Below, piece after piece: positions 1 to 6,927 of a stretch of 31,950 nt of DNA (its first letter is position 1; each line of letters begins with the position of its first letter). The stretch comes from Bacteroidota bacterium (GTDB lineage Bacteria > Bacteroidota > Bacteroidia > Chitinophagales > Chitinophagaceae), in NCBI GenBank assembly GCA_947462495.1, contig CANHOY010000002.1, positions 1 through 31,950 on the forward strand, read 5' to 3'. Made by a program: the position numbers and the translations under genes. Under the pieces are notes generated by a model that saw only the letters and a list, made by a program, of their open reading frames with translations, did not search any database and had not been told where the DNA came from.

Positions 1-122
1 AAAGTATTGCTCGTCAACCAGAAGCAGTGAATGATATTCGTTCTAACATGATCGTAATGGCTGCCTTCGTTGAGGCCGTAGCTTTATTTGCGGTGGTGGT
101 TGCCCTATTGGGGAACGGATAA
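1..122 (+). CDS. atpE: ATP synthase Fo subunit c, C-terminal end (partial)
   Basis: Only the last 39 codons are in the window (frame from position 3, stop TAA at 120-122). They encode the polar loop, with RQPE, followed by the second membrane helix of the c subunit. That helix carries the single membrane carboxylate in the context AAFVEAVALFAVV, and this glutamate is the ion-binding residue of the c-ring. The residue after it is alanine rather than the serine or threonine typical of sodium-binding rings, so proton coupling is more likely; this is an inference, because helix 1 is outside the window. It lies upstream of atpF in the usual B-E-F-H-A order, but a hairpin separates the two genes. 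Confidence 0.93.
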   Translation, partial: SIARQPEAVNDIRSNMIVMAAFVEAVALFAVVVALLGNG

Positions 123-145
123 TCTATCAAAAAATTTCCAAAAGT

Positions 146-181
146 ATTATAGGCCCTAGCACAGGGCGAAGGGCCTATAAT
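146..181 (+). terminator. Terminator-like hairpin between atpE and atpF
   Basis: A perfect 12-base inverted repeat (146-157 and 170-181) with a 12-base loop is followed by a short T run (181-185). The stem contains GGCCC/GGGCC and should be stable. It lies inside the ATP synthase operon, 62 bases before the atpF start, so it may be a partial terminator or a 3' stabiliser of atpE mRNA that adjusts subunit c relative to the other subunits. Confidence 0.7.
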
Positions 182-243
182 TTTTAAACGGAAAGTTTGT
201 AAACGAAGAAAAGATTTTAAATCATTAAGATAAATTAAGGATT

Positions 244-753
244 ATGTTGTTAGAAATAAACCCATTGGTGTTACCAGATATTGGATTGGTATTTTGGAAT
301 ACTGTTGCCTTTATTGGACTATTGGTTGTTTTGGGAAAGTTTGCATGGAAGCCTATGTTGAAAGCCATCTCTGATAGAGAAAAAGGCATCGAGGATTCTT
401 TGGCAAAAGCCGACCAAATGAAAGCCGATTTAACTGCGATGCAAAATGAAAATGAAACATTGTTAGCCAAAGCACGTGAGGAAAGAGCCACTTTAATTAA
501 AGAAGCAAAAGAAGCTTCTGAGAAAATGGTTGCGGAAGCAAAAGATAAAGCAAAATCTGAATACGAAAGAATTGTAGCGGATGCGCAAATAGCCATTACG
601 CAACAAAAAAATGCCGCTTTAACGGATGTAAAGAATCAAGTGGGTTCTTTGGTTGTAGAAGTAGCAGAAAAAGTATTGAGAAAAGAATTAGCTAATAAAG
701 CAGAGCAAGAAAAATATATTCAACAATTAGCAGACGGTGTTAAGTTAAATTAA
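244..753 (+). CDS. atpF: ATP synthase Fo subunit b
   Basis: This 169-residue protein is the peripheral stalk subunit that joins the Fo membrane sector to F1. It has a single N-terminal membrane segment (about residues 14-34, with the typical FWNTVAFIGLLVVLGKFAWKP pattern split between membrane and exit) and then a long, charged, alanine-rich helical region expected to form the coiled-coil stalk. Its length is normal for bacterial subunit b. The ATG has AAGGA a few bases upstream, one of the few plausible ribosome binding sites here. It follows atpE after a hairpin-containing gap and precedes atpH by 10 bases. Confidence 0.97.
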   Translation: MLLEINPLVLPDIGLVFWNTVAFIGLLVVLGKFAWKPMLKAISDREKGIEDSLAKADQMKADLTAMQNENETLLAKAREERATLIKEAKEASEKMVAEAKDKAKSEYERIVADAQIAITQQKNAALTDVKNQVGSLVVEVAEKVLRKELANKAEQEKYIQQLADGVKLN

Positions 754-763
754 ATTGTAAGAA

Positions 764-1324
764 ATGGCCAACGCAAGATTAGCAGGGAGGTATGCAAAAA
801 GTTTATTGGATTTAGCTACAGAGCAAGGTCAATTGGAAGCCGTATATGCCGATATGAAATATTTGCATGCAGTTTGCCAAGCGAGTAGTGAGTTAGTAAA
901 TGTATTGCGTAGTCCTATTATTAAAGCAGATCAAAAAAATAGTATCCTTGCCGAAGTTTTTAAAAATAAAGTAGGCTTGTTGTCTAACTCCTTTATGGTG
1001 TTATTGGTTAAAAAAGGACGTGAAAGTGAATTGCCCGAAATGGCTAGTGCCTTTATTGATCAATATAATGAAATCAAAGGCATACATCAAGTTACCTTAA
1101 CTACTGCCGTGGAAGTGACTGATGTATTAAAGAAGTCAATAGAAGATAAAGTAAAATCAGAAACAAGTTTTGCAACGGTAGAATTAACCACCAAGACCGA
1201 TGAAAAATTAATTGGTGGTTTTGTTTTAGAGTTTAATAATAATTTAATAGACGCTAGTATCGCAAGAGATTTAAAAGATATTAAAAAACAATTTTTGAAT
1301 AACGAGTACATTAGTAAAATATAA
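764..1324 (+). CDS. atpH: ATP synthase F1 subunit delta
   Basis: This 186-residue protein matches the OSCP/delta family, which caps the F1 head and binds the end of the subunit b stalk. It starts with the characteristic RLAGRYAKSLLDLA helix, contains a middle section resembling FMVLLVKKGRESELP, and ends with the conserved GGFVLEFNNNLIDASI segment. The length is normal. It lies between atpF (10-base gap) and atpA (26-base gap) and is surely co-transcribed with them. Confidence 0.97.
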   Translation: MANARLAGRYAKSLLDLATEQGQLEAVYADMKYLHAVCQASSELVNVLRSPIIKADQKNSILAEVFKNKVGLLSNSFMVLLVKKGRESELPEMASAFIDQYNEIKGIHQVTLTTAVEVTDVLKKSIEDKVKSETSFATVELTTKTDEKLIGGFVLEFNNNLIDASIARDLKDIKKQFLNNEYISKI

Positions 1325-1350
1325 ATAATCATACATTAAAATAGACTATT

Positions 1351-2928
1351 ATGGCGGATATAAAACCAGATGAAATTTCAGCAATTCTTAGACAACAACT
1401 AAGTAATTTTAATGCCTCTGCAGATTTAGAAGAAGTAGGAACTGTATTGCAAGTGGGTGATGGTATTGCCCGTGTTTACGGTTTAAATGGCGTAAGAAGT
1501 GGTGAGTTAGTAGAATTTGAAAATGGTACCAAAGCCATTGCATTGAACTTAGAAGAAGACAATGTGGGTGTGGTATTAATGGGTGATAGCAAAGGCATCA
1601 AAGAAGGAAACAAAGTAAAAAGAACTGGTGAGATTGCTTCTATTAAAGTAGGAGAAGGCTTAGTAGGTCGTGTAATTAATACTTTAGGAGAACCTATAGA
1701 TGGTAAAGGTCCTGTTAAAGGCGAATTGTATGAAATGCCATTGGAGCGTAAAGCACCAGGGGTAATTTTCCGTGAGCCAGTGAAAGAACCATTACAAACT
1801 GGTATCAAAGCGATTGATGCGATGATTCCTATTGGACGTGGTCAACGTGAGTTAGTTATTGGAGATCGTCAAACAGGTAAAACAGCAATTTGTGTTGATA
1901 CTATTATCAATCAAAAAGAATTTTATGATGCTGGCAAACCAGTATACTGTATTTATGTAGCGATTGGACAAAAAGCATCTACCATTGCGGGCGTAATGAA
2001 AACATTAGAAGACAATGGAGCTATGGCTTATACAACTATTGTAGCAGCTCCAGCAGCAGATCCTGCTCCATTACAATTCTATGCTCCATTTGCGGGCGCG
2101 GCTATTGGAGAATTTTTCCGTGATACAGGTCGTCCTGCATTGATTGTTTACGATGATTTATCTAAGCAAGCAGTAGCTTATCGTGAGGTATCCTTATTAT
2201 TACGTCGTCCTCCAGGACGTGAGGCTTATCCAGGTGATGTATTCTATTTGCATAGTCGTTTATTAGAGCGTGCTGCAAAAGTAATTGCCAATGATGATGT
2301 AGCGAAAGACATGAATGATTTACCAGCTTCTATCAAGCATTTGGTAAAGGGTGGTGGATCTTTAACCGCTTTGCCAATTATTGAAACACAAGCGGGTGAC
2401 GTTTCTGCATATATTCCTACCAACGTAATTTCTATTACTGACGGACAAATATTCTTAGAAGGTAACTTGTTTAACGCGGGTATTCGTCCAGCGATTAACG
2501 TAGGTATTTCTGTAAGTCGTGTGGGTGGTAATGCGCAAATTAAATCCATGAAAAAAGTATCTGGTACTTTAAAGTTGGATCAAGCTTTGTACCGTGAGTT
2601 GGAAGCCTTTTCAAAATTTGGGGGTGACTTGGATGCGGCTACTAAATCAGTAATTGACAAAGGTGCAAGAAACGTGGAAATATTAAAGCAAGCACAATAC
2701 AGTCCATTCTCTGTAGAGAAGCAAGTAGCTATTATTTACTTAGGTACCAATGGTTTATTGAAAGAGGTAGCGGTGCGTAAGGTAAAAGAATTTGAAGCCC
2801 ATTTCTTATTAGAAATGAGTAATAAATTACCAAACGTTTTAGCTGAATTTAAGAAAGGCAATTTACCAGAAGACGGGTTAAAGCAAATGGTGGATTTAGC
2901 CAATAGCATTATACCTCAATACAAATAG
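1351..2928 (+). CDS. atpA: ATP synthase F1 subunit alpha
   Basis: This 525-residue, full-length alpha subunit is the non-catalytic nucleotide-binding subunit of the F1 hexamer. The P-loop GDRQTGKT is at residues 171-178. The alpha/beta family signature PAINVGISVSRVGG, containing the arginine finger, lies in the C-terminal half. The start fits the usual MADIKPDEISAILRQQL beginning. A strong terminator begins 20 bases after the stop. In most Bacteroidota, and in bacteria generally, atpG (gamma) follows atpA directly; here the next gene is an unrelated ABC transporter ATPase. Confidence 0.98.
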   Translation: MADIKPDEISAILRQQLSNFNASADLEEVGTVLQVGDGIARVYGLNGVRSGELVEFENGTKAIALNLEEDNVGVVLMGDSKGIKEGNKVKRTGEIASIKVGEGLVGRVINTLGEPIDGKGPVKGELYEMPLERKAPGVIFREPVKEPLQTGIKAIDAMIPIGRGQRELVIGDRQTGKTAICVDTIINQKEFYDAGKPVYCIYVAIGQKASTIAGVMKTLEDNGAMAYTTIVAAPAADPAPLQFYAPFAGAAIGEFFRDTGRPALIVYDDLSKQAVAYREVSLLLRRPPGREAYPGDVFYLHSRLLERAAKVIANDDVAKDMNDLPASIKHLVKGGGSLTALPIIETQAGDVSAYIPTNVISITDGQIFLEGNLFNAGIRPAINVGISVSRVGGNAQIKSMKKVSGTLKLDQALYRELEAFSKFGGDLDAATKSVIDKGARNVEILKQAQYSPFSVEKQVAIIYLGTNGLLKEVAVRKVKEFEAHFLLEMSNKLPNVLAEFKKGNLPEDGLKQMVDLANSIIPQYK

Positions 2929-2948
2929 TACTCAACTCTATTTATAGT

Positions 2949-2977
2949 AAAACCCCGAACTATGTTCGGGGTTTTTT
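2949..2977 (+). terminator. Rho-independent terminator after atpA
   Basis: A 12-base-pair perfect stem (2949-2960 and 2964-2975) with a 3-base loop and a run of six T residues (2972-2977) follows the atpA stop by 20 bases. It marks the end of the ATP synthase operon. The next gene starts only 12 bases after the T run. Confidence 0.93.
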
Positions 2978-2988
2978 GTTATATAGGT

Positions 2989-3894
2989 ATGTCGGTGATT
3001 AAAGTACAACATATTAGTAAGCATTTTGGAAGCCTGAAGGCCGTGGATGACCTAAGCTTTGAGGTGCAAGCTGGGCAGGTTTTTGGCTTTTTGGGTCAAA
3101 ATGGCTCAGGCAAAAGCACCACAATACGTATGTTGCTTTCCTTGATTCACCCCAGCAGCGGGAGCATTGAAATATTCGGACAATCCATAGAAAAAAATAG
3201 AACAGACATTTTGGAGCAGGTAGGTGCCATTATAGAAAGGCCCGATTTATATCCTTATTTAAGTGCCAAAGAACATCTTCAATTATTTGCTAAAGTGAGG
3301 AGGCGAAAAATACCGGTTACGGCTATAGAGGAAACCTTAGAAAAAGTAGGCTTAGCCAATCGTGCCAATGATAAAGTACAAACTTTTTCTTTAGGCATGA
3401 AGCAAAGGTTAGGGATAGCGATAGCTTTAGTACACAATCCTAGTTTAATAATATTAGATGAGCCTACCAATGGATTAGATCCACAAGGCATTGCCGATAT
3501 TAGAGAATTAATAAAAAAATTAGCAATAGAAGAAGGGAAAACTGTGTTTGTTTCCTCTCATTTGCTTTCTGAAATTGAGCAAGTGGCCAATCAAATATTA
3601 ATTATCCATCAAGGAAAAAAAATGGTAGAAGGAGTGACGAAAGAATTATTAGATCCACAGAAGAGAATCGTACAAATAAAAACACTAAATGATGCAGGTA
3701 CACTACAAGTGATAGTGGCAGGGAGTTTTAGCAATTATTTATTACCTAGAAAGGAAGGCATTTTTTTAAAAATTCCCACCTATGAAATACCATTGCTCAA
3801 TGAATCACTTATAAAGGCCGGGGTGTCCTTGCTGGGTATTGAAACTAAGAATTCTTTGGAAGATTATTTTCTACAAATCACATCAAACGCTTAA
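2989..3894 (+). CDS. ABC-2 type transporter, ATP-binding subunit
   Basis: This 301-residue ATPase belongs to the BcrA/NatA-like group that pairs with ABC-2 permeases. The Walker A motif GQNGSGKST is at residues 36-44, the signature FSLGMKQ at about 133-139, and Walker B LIILDEP at about 153-159, followed by NGLD and an H-loop in FVSSHLLSEIEQ. I chose the ATG at 2989 because the only earlier in-frame ATG (2962) lies inside the atpA terminator hairpin. The permease follows two bases after the stop, so they form one transporter. The substrate cannot be read from sequence; relatives export peptides, sodium or lipids. No promoter fits between the terminator and this start. Confidence 0.93.
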   Translation: MSVIKVQHISKHFGSLKAVDDLSFEVQAGQVFGFLGQNGSGKSTTIRMLLSLIHPSSGSIEIFGQSIEKNRTDILEQVGAIIERPDLYPYLSAKEHLQLFAKVRRRKIPVTAIEETLEKVGLANRANDKVQTFSLGMKQRLGIAIALVHNPSLIILDEPTNGLDPQGIADIRELIKKLAIEEGKTVFVSSHLLSEIEQVANQILIIHQGKKMVEGVTKELLDPQKRIVQIKTLNDAGTLQVIVAGSFSNYLLPRKEGIFLKIPTYEIPLLNESLIKAGVSLLGIETKNSLEDYFLQITSNA

Positions 3895-3896
3895 AT

Positions 3897-4772
3897 ATGT
3901 GGTCATTGATTCAGATAGAATTGTATAAAATATTTAGGCGTCCCAGAACCTATATTGCCTTTGGTGCTATTGCGGCACTGATTGTGGTGATCCAATTGGG
4001 ATTAAAAATTGATGGCGATACCTATGCTGCTTTTTTAATGAAGGATATTAATGATACTTTAACCGTAGATGGCAAAGTATTAAATGGCTATTTGATTTGT
4101 TATATATTATTGCAATTGTTATTAGTGCACGTGCCCTTACTAGTAGCTTTGATAGCTGCAGATATGATTTCGGGGGAAGCCAATTTAGGTACCCTGCGTT
4201 TGTTATTTAGTACACCTTTTAGTAGAACTCAATGGGTATTGGCTAAATTTATTGCAGCAAGTGTGTATACTATTTTGCTTTTAATCTGGTTGGCCTTTTT
4301 AGCACTTTTTGTTAGCATGTGGGTGTTTGGTACCGACGATTTATTTTTAATGAAATCTAATTATGTAGTGCTTATAGAGCAAAATGATGTGCTATGGCGC
4401 TATGTAGGTGCTTTTGTTTTTGCTAGCTTTTCTTTGTTAACGGTGACTAGCCTAGGTTTTTTGATGTCTAGTATGGCAAATAACTCTATTGGGCCCATTG
4501 TAGGCACCATGAGTGCCATTGTATTTTTTACTATTTTAAGTACTTTAAATATTCCATTGTTTACAGTGATTAAGCCTTATTTGTTTACAACGCACATGAA
4601 TAACTGGAAAGAATTTTTTGATATACAGGTAAATGACAACAATGAAGCTATTCACGGAAGTATCTTAAATATACCTAAGATTAAAAATTCATTAATCGTA
4701 CTAACCTTACATATCATTTTATTTGTAAGTGCTTCGATTATTATTATTAAGAAAAAAGACATCCTTAGTTAA
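3897..4772 (+). CDS. ABC-2 type transporter, permease subunit
   Basis: This 291-residue membrane protein has about six hydrophobic segments and the general pattern of ABC-2 permeases: a short N-terminal cytoplasmic helix (MWSLIQIELYKIFRRPRTY), then a first membrane span, and a middle region reading ISGEANLGTLRLLFSTPFSR. That region is the conserved coupling stretch of this family. It is encoded two bases after the ATPase and seven bases before the LolA-like gene, so it belongs to the same transcript. It is the membrane channel of the transporter; the substrate is unknown. Confidence 0.9.
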   Translation: MWSLIQIELYKIFRRPRTYIAFGAIAALIVVIQLGLKIDGDTYAAFLMKDINDTLTVDGKVLNGYLICYILLQLLLVHVPLLVALIAADMISGEANLGTLRLLFSTPFSRTQWVLAKFIAASVYTILLLIWLAFLALFVSMWVFGTDDLFLMKSNYVVLIEQNDVLWRYVGAFVFASFSLLTVTSLGFLMSSMANNSIGPIVGTMSAIVFFTILSTLNIPLFTVIKPYLFTTHMNNWKEFFDIQVNDNNEAIHGSILNIPKIKNSLIVLTLHIILFVSASIIIIKKKDILS

Positions 4773-4779
4773 GACTATC

Positions 4780-5484
4780 ATGAAAAAATTTACAATTATA
4801 CTCTTCGGTTACATCCTATTTTTCATAGGCTTATTTGTTTCAACGACAGCAATTGCACAAACAGATCCTTTAATTGAAAAAGTAGCTCAAAAATTAGCCC
4901 AGGTAAATGATTATGTTGCAGAGGGAACCATGAAAACCGATGTCTCTTTTATTAAAGCCTCTTTAGGAAAAGTAAAAGTCTATTTTAAAAAGCCCAATTT
5001 ATTAAAAGTTAAAAAAGAAGGGGGTATTTCATTATTGCCTAGAGGAGGCGTATCGTTAACAATTAATACTTTATTAAATACGAAACAGTATACCACTATT
5101 CCATCAGGCACACAGGTGTTGAATGGTAAAAATGTGACGGTCATAAAATTAATTCCTACCGACGATAATTTAGACTGGGTTATCTCTACATTATGGATTG
5201 ACCCTATCGATGCTTTGGTCTATAAAACTGCTACCACCACTAAGGAAAATGGCAGTTATGAAATTACTATGCAATATGGTGAATATGCCCAACAGGGGCT
5301 GGCTAGTAAAATAATTTTTAGTTTTAATACTAAAGATTATAAATTGCCTAATGGAATTACTTTAGAGTTTGGAGATGAGGACCCTGCCGCTAAAAAAAAG
5401 GCACTTAAAAATAAAAAGGGTACCATTGAAATAACTTATTCAAAGTATACCATTAATAAAGGCATACCCAACAATATTTTTTAA
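4780..5484 (+). CDS. LolA-like outer membrane lipoprotein carrier family protein
   Basis: This 234-residue predicted periplasmic protein has a signal peptide (MKKF followed by a hydrophobic stretch and a TAIAQ cleavage region near residue 27). The mature part resembles the LolA / outer-membrane lipoprotein-sorting superfamily (COG2834-like): an alpha helix with QKLAQVNDYVAEGTM, then alternating beta strands including VKVYFKKPNLLKVKKEGG and DWVISTLWIDPIDALVYK. LolA-type folds bind lipid or acyl chains in a half-barrel. I chose the ATG at 4780, since an upstream in-frame ATG at 4729 would overlap the permease and place the signal peptide internally. It follows an ABC-2 transporter, suggesting a lipid-related export role, which is an inference. 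Confidence 0.8.
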   Translation: MKKFTIILFGYILFFIGLFVSTTAIAQTDPLIEKVAQKLAQVNDYVAEGTMKTDVSFIKASLGKVKVYFKKPNLLKVKKEGGISLLPRGGVSLTINTLLNTKQYTTIPSGTQVLNGKNVTVIKLIPTDDNLDWVISTLWIDPIDALVYKTATTTKENGSYEITMQYGEYAQQGLASKIIFSFNTKDYKLPNGITLEFGDEDPAAKKKALKNKKGTIEITYSKYTINKGIPNNIF

Positions 5485-5486
5485 AG

Positions 5487-6119
5487 ATGCGCCGACTATT
5501 TTTATTATTATCTTTTTGCTGTTTATTCAATCAAGGTAAATCGCAGTCAAGTAGTTTTACTAAAAATTTAGAAGCCGCCGTCGTTTTACTTAATAAATGT
5601 CAAACCCGCGATCAGTATGTTATTGCTTTTGCAAAAATGGAGGAATTGTACAAACAAGATCCATCCGCTTGGTTACCTGCCTATTATGCAAGCATTATAA
5701 AAGCGAGAATGGCAATGAAAAAAATGGGTGATTCCGATCAACTTGCCAATGAAGCTATTCAATGGCTAACGATTACTAAGGCACTACATAATAGTGATGA
5801 GGTGCTATGTTTGGAGAGTATCGTTTATACTTCAAAAATGGCGGTCAATCCTATATTTAGATGGAAGGTGTATGAATCTAGAATAAAGAAACCATTAGAA
5901 CAGGCAATCGCGTTAAATAAAAATAATCCAAGACCATATATTTTAAAGGCCAACCTGCAATATAAAATGCCCGTTTTATTTGGCGGCGGTTGTAATTCTG
6001 CAAGGCCTATTGCACAAAAAGCAAAATCTGCATTTGATCAAATCAAAACTGATTTTACGGTAATGCCACACTGGGGTAGGCCCATTTTAGAAGAATTGAT
6101 TAAAGCTTGTCCTTTATAA
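5487..6119 (+). CDS. Secreted TPR-like helical repeat protein, unknown function
   Basis: This 210-residue protein has a hydrophobic signal sequence (MRRLFLLLSFCCLFNQGKSQ) with a cysteine pair that could allow lipid attachment, although no clean lipobox is visible. The mature part is mostly helical, with tetratricopeptide-like pairs such as residues around YVIAFAKMEELYKQDPSAW and a later KPLEQAIALNKNNPRPYILKA. A GGGCNSARPI loop near the C terminus is probably structural. Its start lies two bases after the LolA-like gene, so it is the last gene of the ABC / LolA-like unit. I do not recognise a named family. Confidence 0.75.
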   Translation: MRRLFLLLSFCCLFNQGKSQSSSFTKNLEAAVVLLNKCQTRDQYVIAFAKMEELYKQDPSAWLPAYYASIIKARMAMKKMGDSDQLANEAIQWLTITKALHNSDEVLCLESIVYTSKMAVNPIFRWKVYESRIKKPLEQAIALNKNNPRPYILKANLQYKMPVLFGGGCNSARPIAQKAKSAFDQIKTDFTVMPHWGRPILEELIKACPL

Positions 6120-6146
6120 ACTTTTCCTTGCAATATTTTTTGTTCT

Positions 6147-6170
6147 AAGTGTTGAGTATTATCAACACTT
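6147..6170. repeat. 9-base inverted repeat in the gap before hicAB
   Basis: AAGTGTTGA (6147-6155) and TCAACACTT (6162-6170) are perfect inverted repeats with a 6-base spacer. There is no T run after them on the plus strand. It may be a weak transcript end for the upstream operon or a protein-binding dyad. Confidence 0.5.
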
Positions 6171-6233
6171 TAGAAAATCTCCGAACGAATAAGTTTAATT
6201 AGAATTACGGGTTATTCATTTTTAATTTCGTGA

Positions 6234-6300
6234 ATTTAGCTTGAAATAATATTATTTTAAATGATATATAATTATATATCTTTGTAAAATCAAGCTAAAT
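6234..6300 (+). promoter_or_regulatory. Nested dyad symmetry at the hicAB promoter, probable operator
   Basis: An 11-base perfect inverted repeat, ATTTAGCTTGA at 6234-6244 and TCAAGCTAAAT at 6290-6300, surrounds a perfect 18-base palindrome at 6263-6280. A second, 14-base palindrome lies at 6244-6257. The right outer arm overlaps the first two bases of the hicA start codon, and the central palindrome overlaps the -7 element. This is where the HicB repressor, alone or with HicA, would be expected to bind. Confidence 0.6.
6277..6284 (+). promoter_or_regulatory. Bacteroidota -7 promoter element for hicAB
   Basis: TATCTTTG matches TAnnTTTG exactly and ends 14 bases before the hicA ATG. No convincing TTG is seen at the usual -33 distance. 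It overlaps the central palindrome, consistent with repression by occlusion. Confidence 0.6.
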
Positions 6301-6493
6301 GATAAAAAAAGTCAAGGAGATGATTAAAATAATTGAAATAGATGGCTGGTATTTACATACTCAAAAGGGAAGTCATAAACAATATAAACATAGTATTAAA
6401 AAAGGGAGAGTCACCATACCTGATCATGGCAAGAATGTGGTATTAGAGCATAGGGTAGTGAAATCTATTTTAAAACAAGCTAGATTATTGTAA
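6299..6493 (+). CDS. hicA: HicA family mRNA interferase toxin
   Basis: This 64-residue protein has the full HicA pattern: an N-terminal helix, GW at residues 16-17, the GSH catalytic motif at residues 24-26 with histidine 26, then a VTIPDHGKN strand and a final helix VVKSILKQARLL. HicA toxins are small double-stranded-RNA-binding-fold ribonucleases that cleave mRNA and tmRNA. The start at 6299 gives the usual distance from Met to the GW pair; a second Met at codon 8 is possible. hicB follows 17 bases downstream. Toxin-first order is typical for hicAB. The catalytic residue is intact, so the toxin is probably active. Confidence 0.93.
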   Translation: MIKKVKEMIKIIEIDGWYLHTQKGSHKQYKHSIKKGRVTIPDHGKNVVLEHRVVKSILKQARLL

Positions 6494-6510
6494 AAGATAA
6501 TAGTATAATT

Positions 6511-6915
6511 ATGAAAAAAAATATCGTTGAAATTTTCTTTGCAAGTAAAAACTTTTCAGCACATGTGCCGCAACTTCCAGGTTGTATATCTACAGGAAAA
6601 ACTCCGGATGAAATTAAAGCTAAAATTCATGAAGCAATCCAATTTCATTTGGATGGAATGAAGGAAGATGGAGATAAGCTTCCAGTTTCTTTTAGAGGGA
6701 AATACGAATTGGTATTTAAATTTGATACACAGAGCCTGCTAAAATATTATAAGAATGTAATTACTGGATCGGCATTAGAGAAATATTCTGGCATCAATCA
6801 AAAACAATTGAATCATTATGCAAATTTGCATAGAAAACCGAGAATAGATCAAGTTAAAAAAATTCAAGCAGCCTTTCATAATTTAGGAAAGGAGCTAATG
6901 GCAGTTGAATTGTAA
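6511..6915 (+). CDS. hicB: HicB family antitoxin with C-terminal helix-turn-helix
   Basis: This 134-residue antitoxin has an N-terminal HicB partial RNase-H-like fold (about residues 1-70, with FSAHVPQLPGCISTGKTPDE and a following helix ending HLDGMKEDG). Its C-terminal DNA-binding domain (about residues 77-130) resembles an XRE/Cro helix-turn-helix, with SALEKYSGINQKQLNHYANLHRKP. HicB neutralises HicA and represses its own operon. The nested inverted repeats just upstream of hicA are the likely targets. It converges with pdxA across a 12-base gap. Confidence 0.92.
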   Translation: MKKNIVEIFFASKNFSAHVPQLPGCISTGKTPDEIKAKIHEAIQFHLDGMKEDGDKLPVSFRGKYELVFKFDTQSLLKYYKNVITGSALEKYSGINQKQLNHYANLHRKPRIDQVKKIQAAFHNLGKELMAVEL

Positions 6916-6927
6916 GATAAAAATATT

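Noticed and set aside
6299..6915. hicAB as part of a larger mobile or defence island
   Set aside because: No integrase, transposase, terminal repeats, tRNA or other defence genes flank the pair. pdxA and rsmA beside it are core genes.
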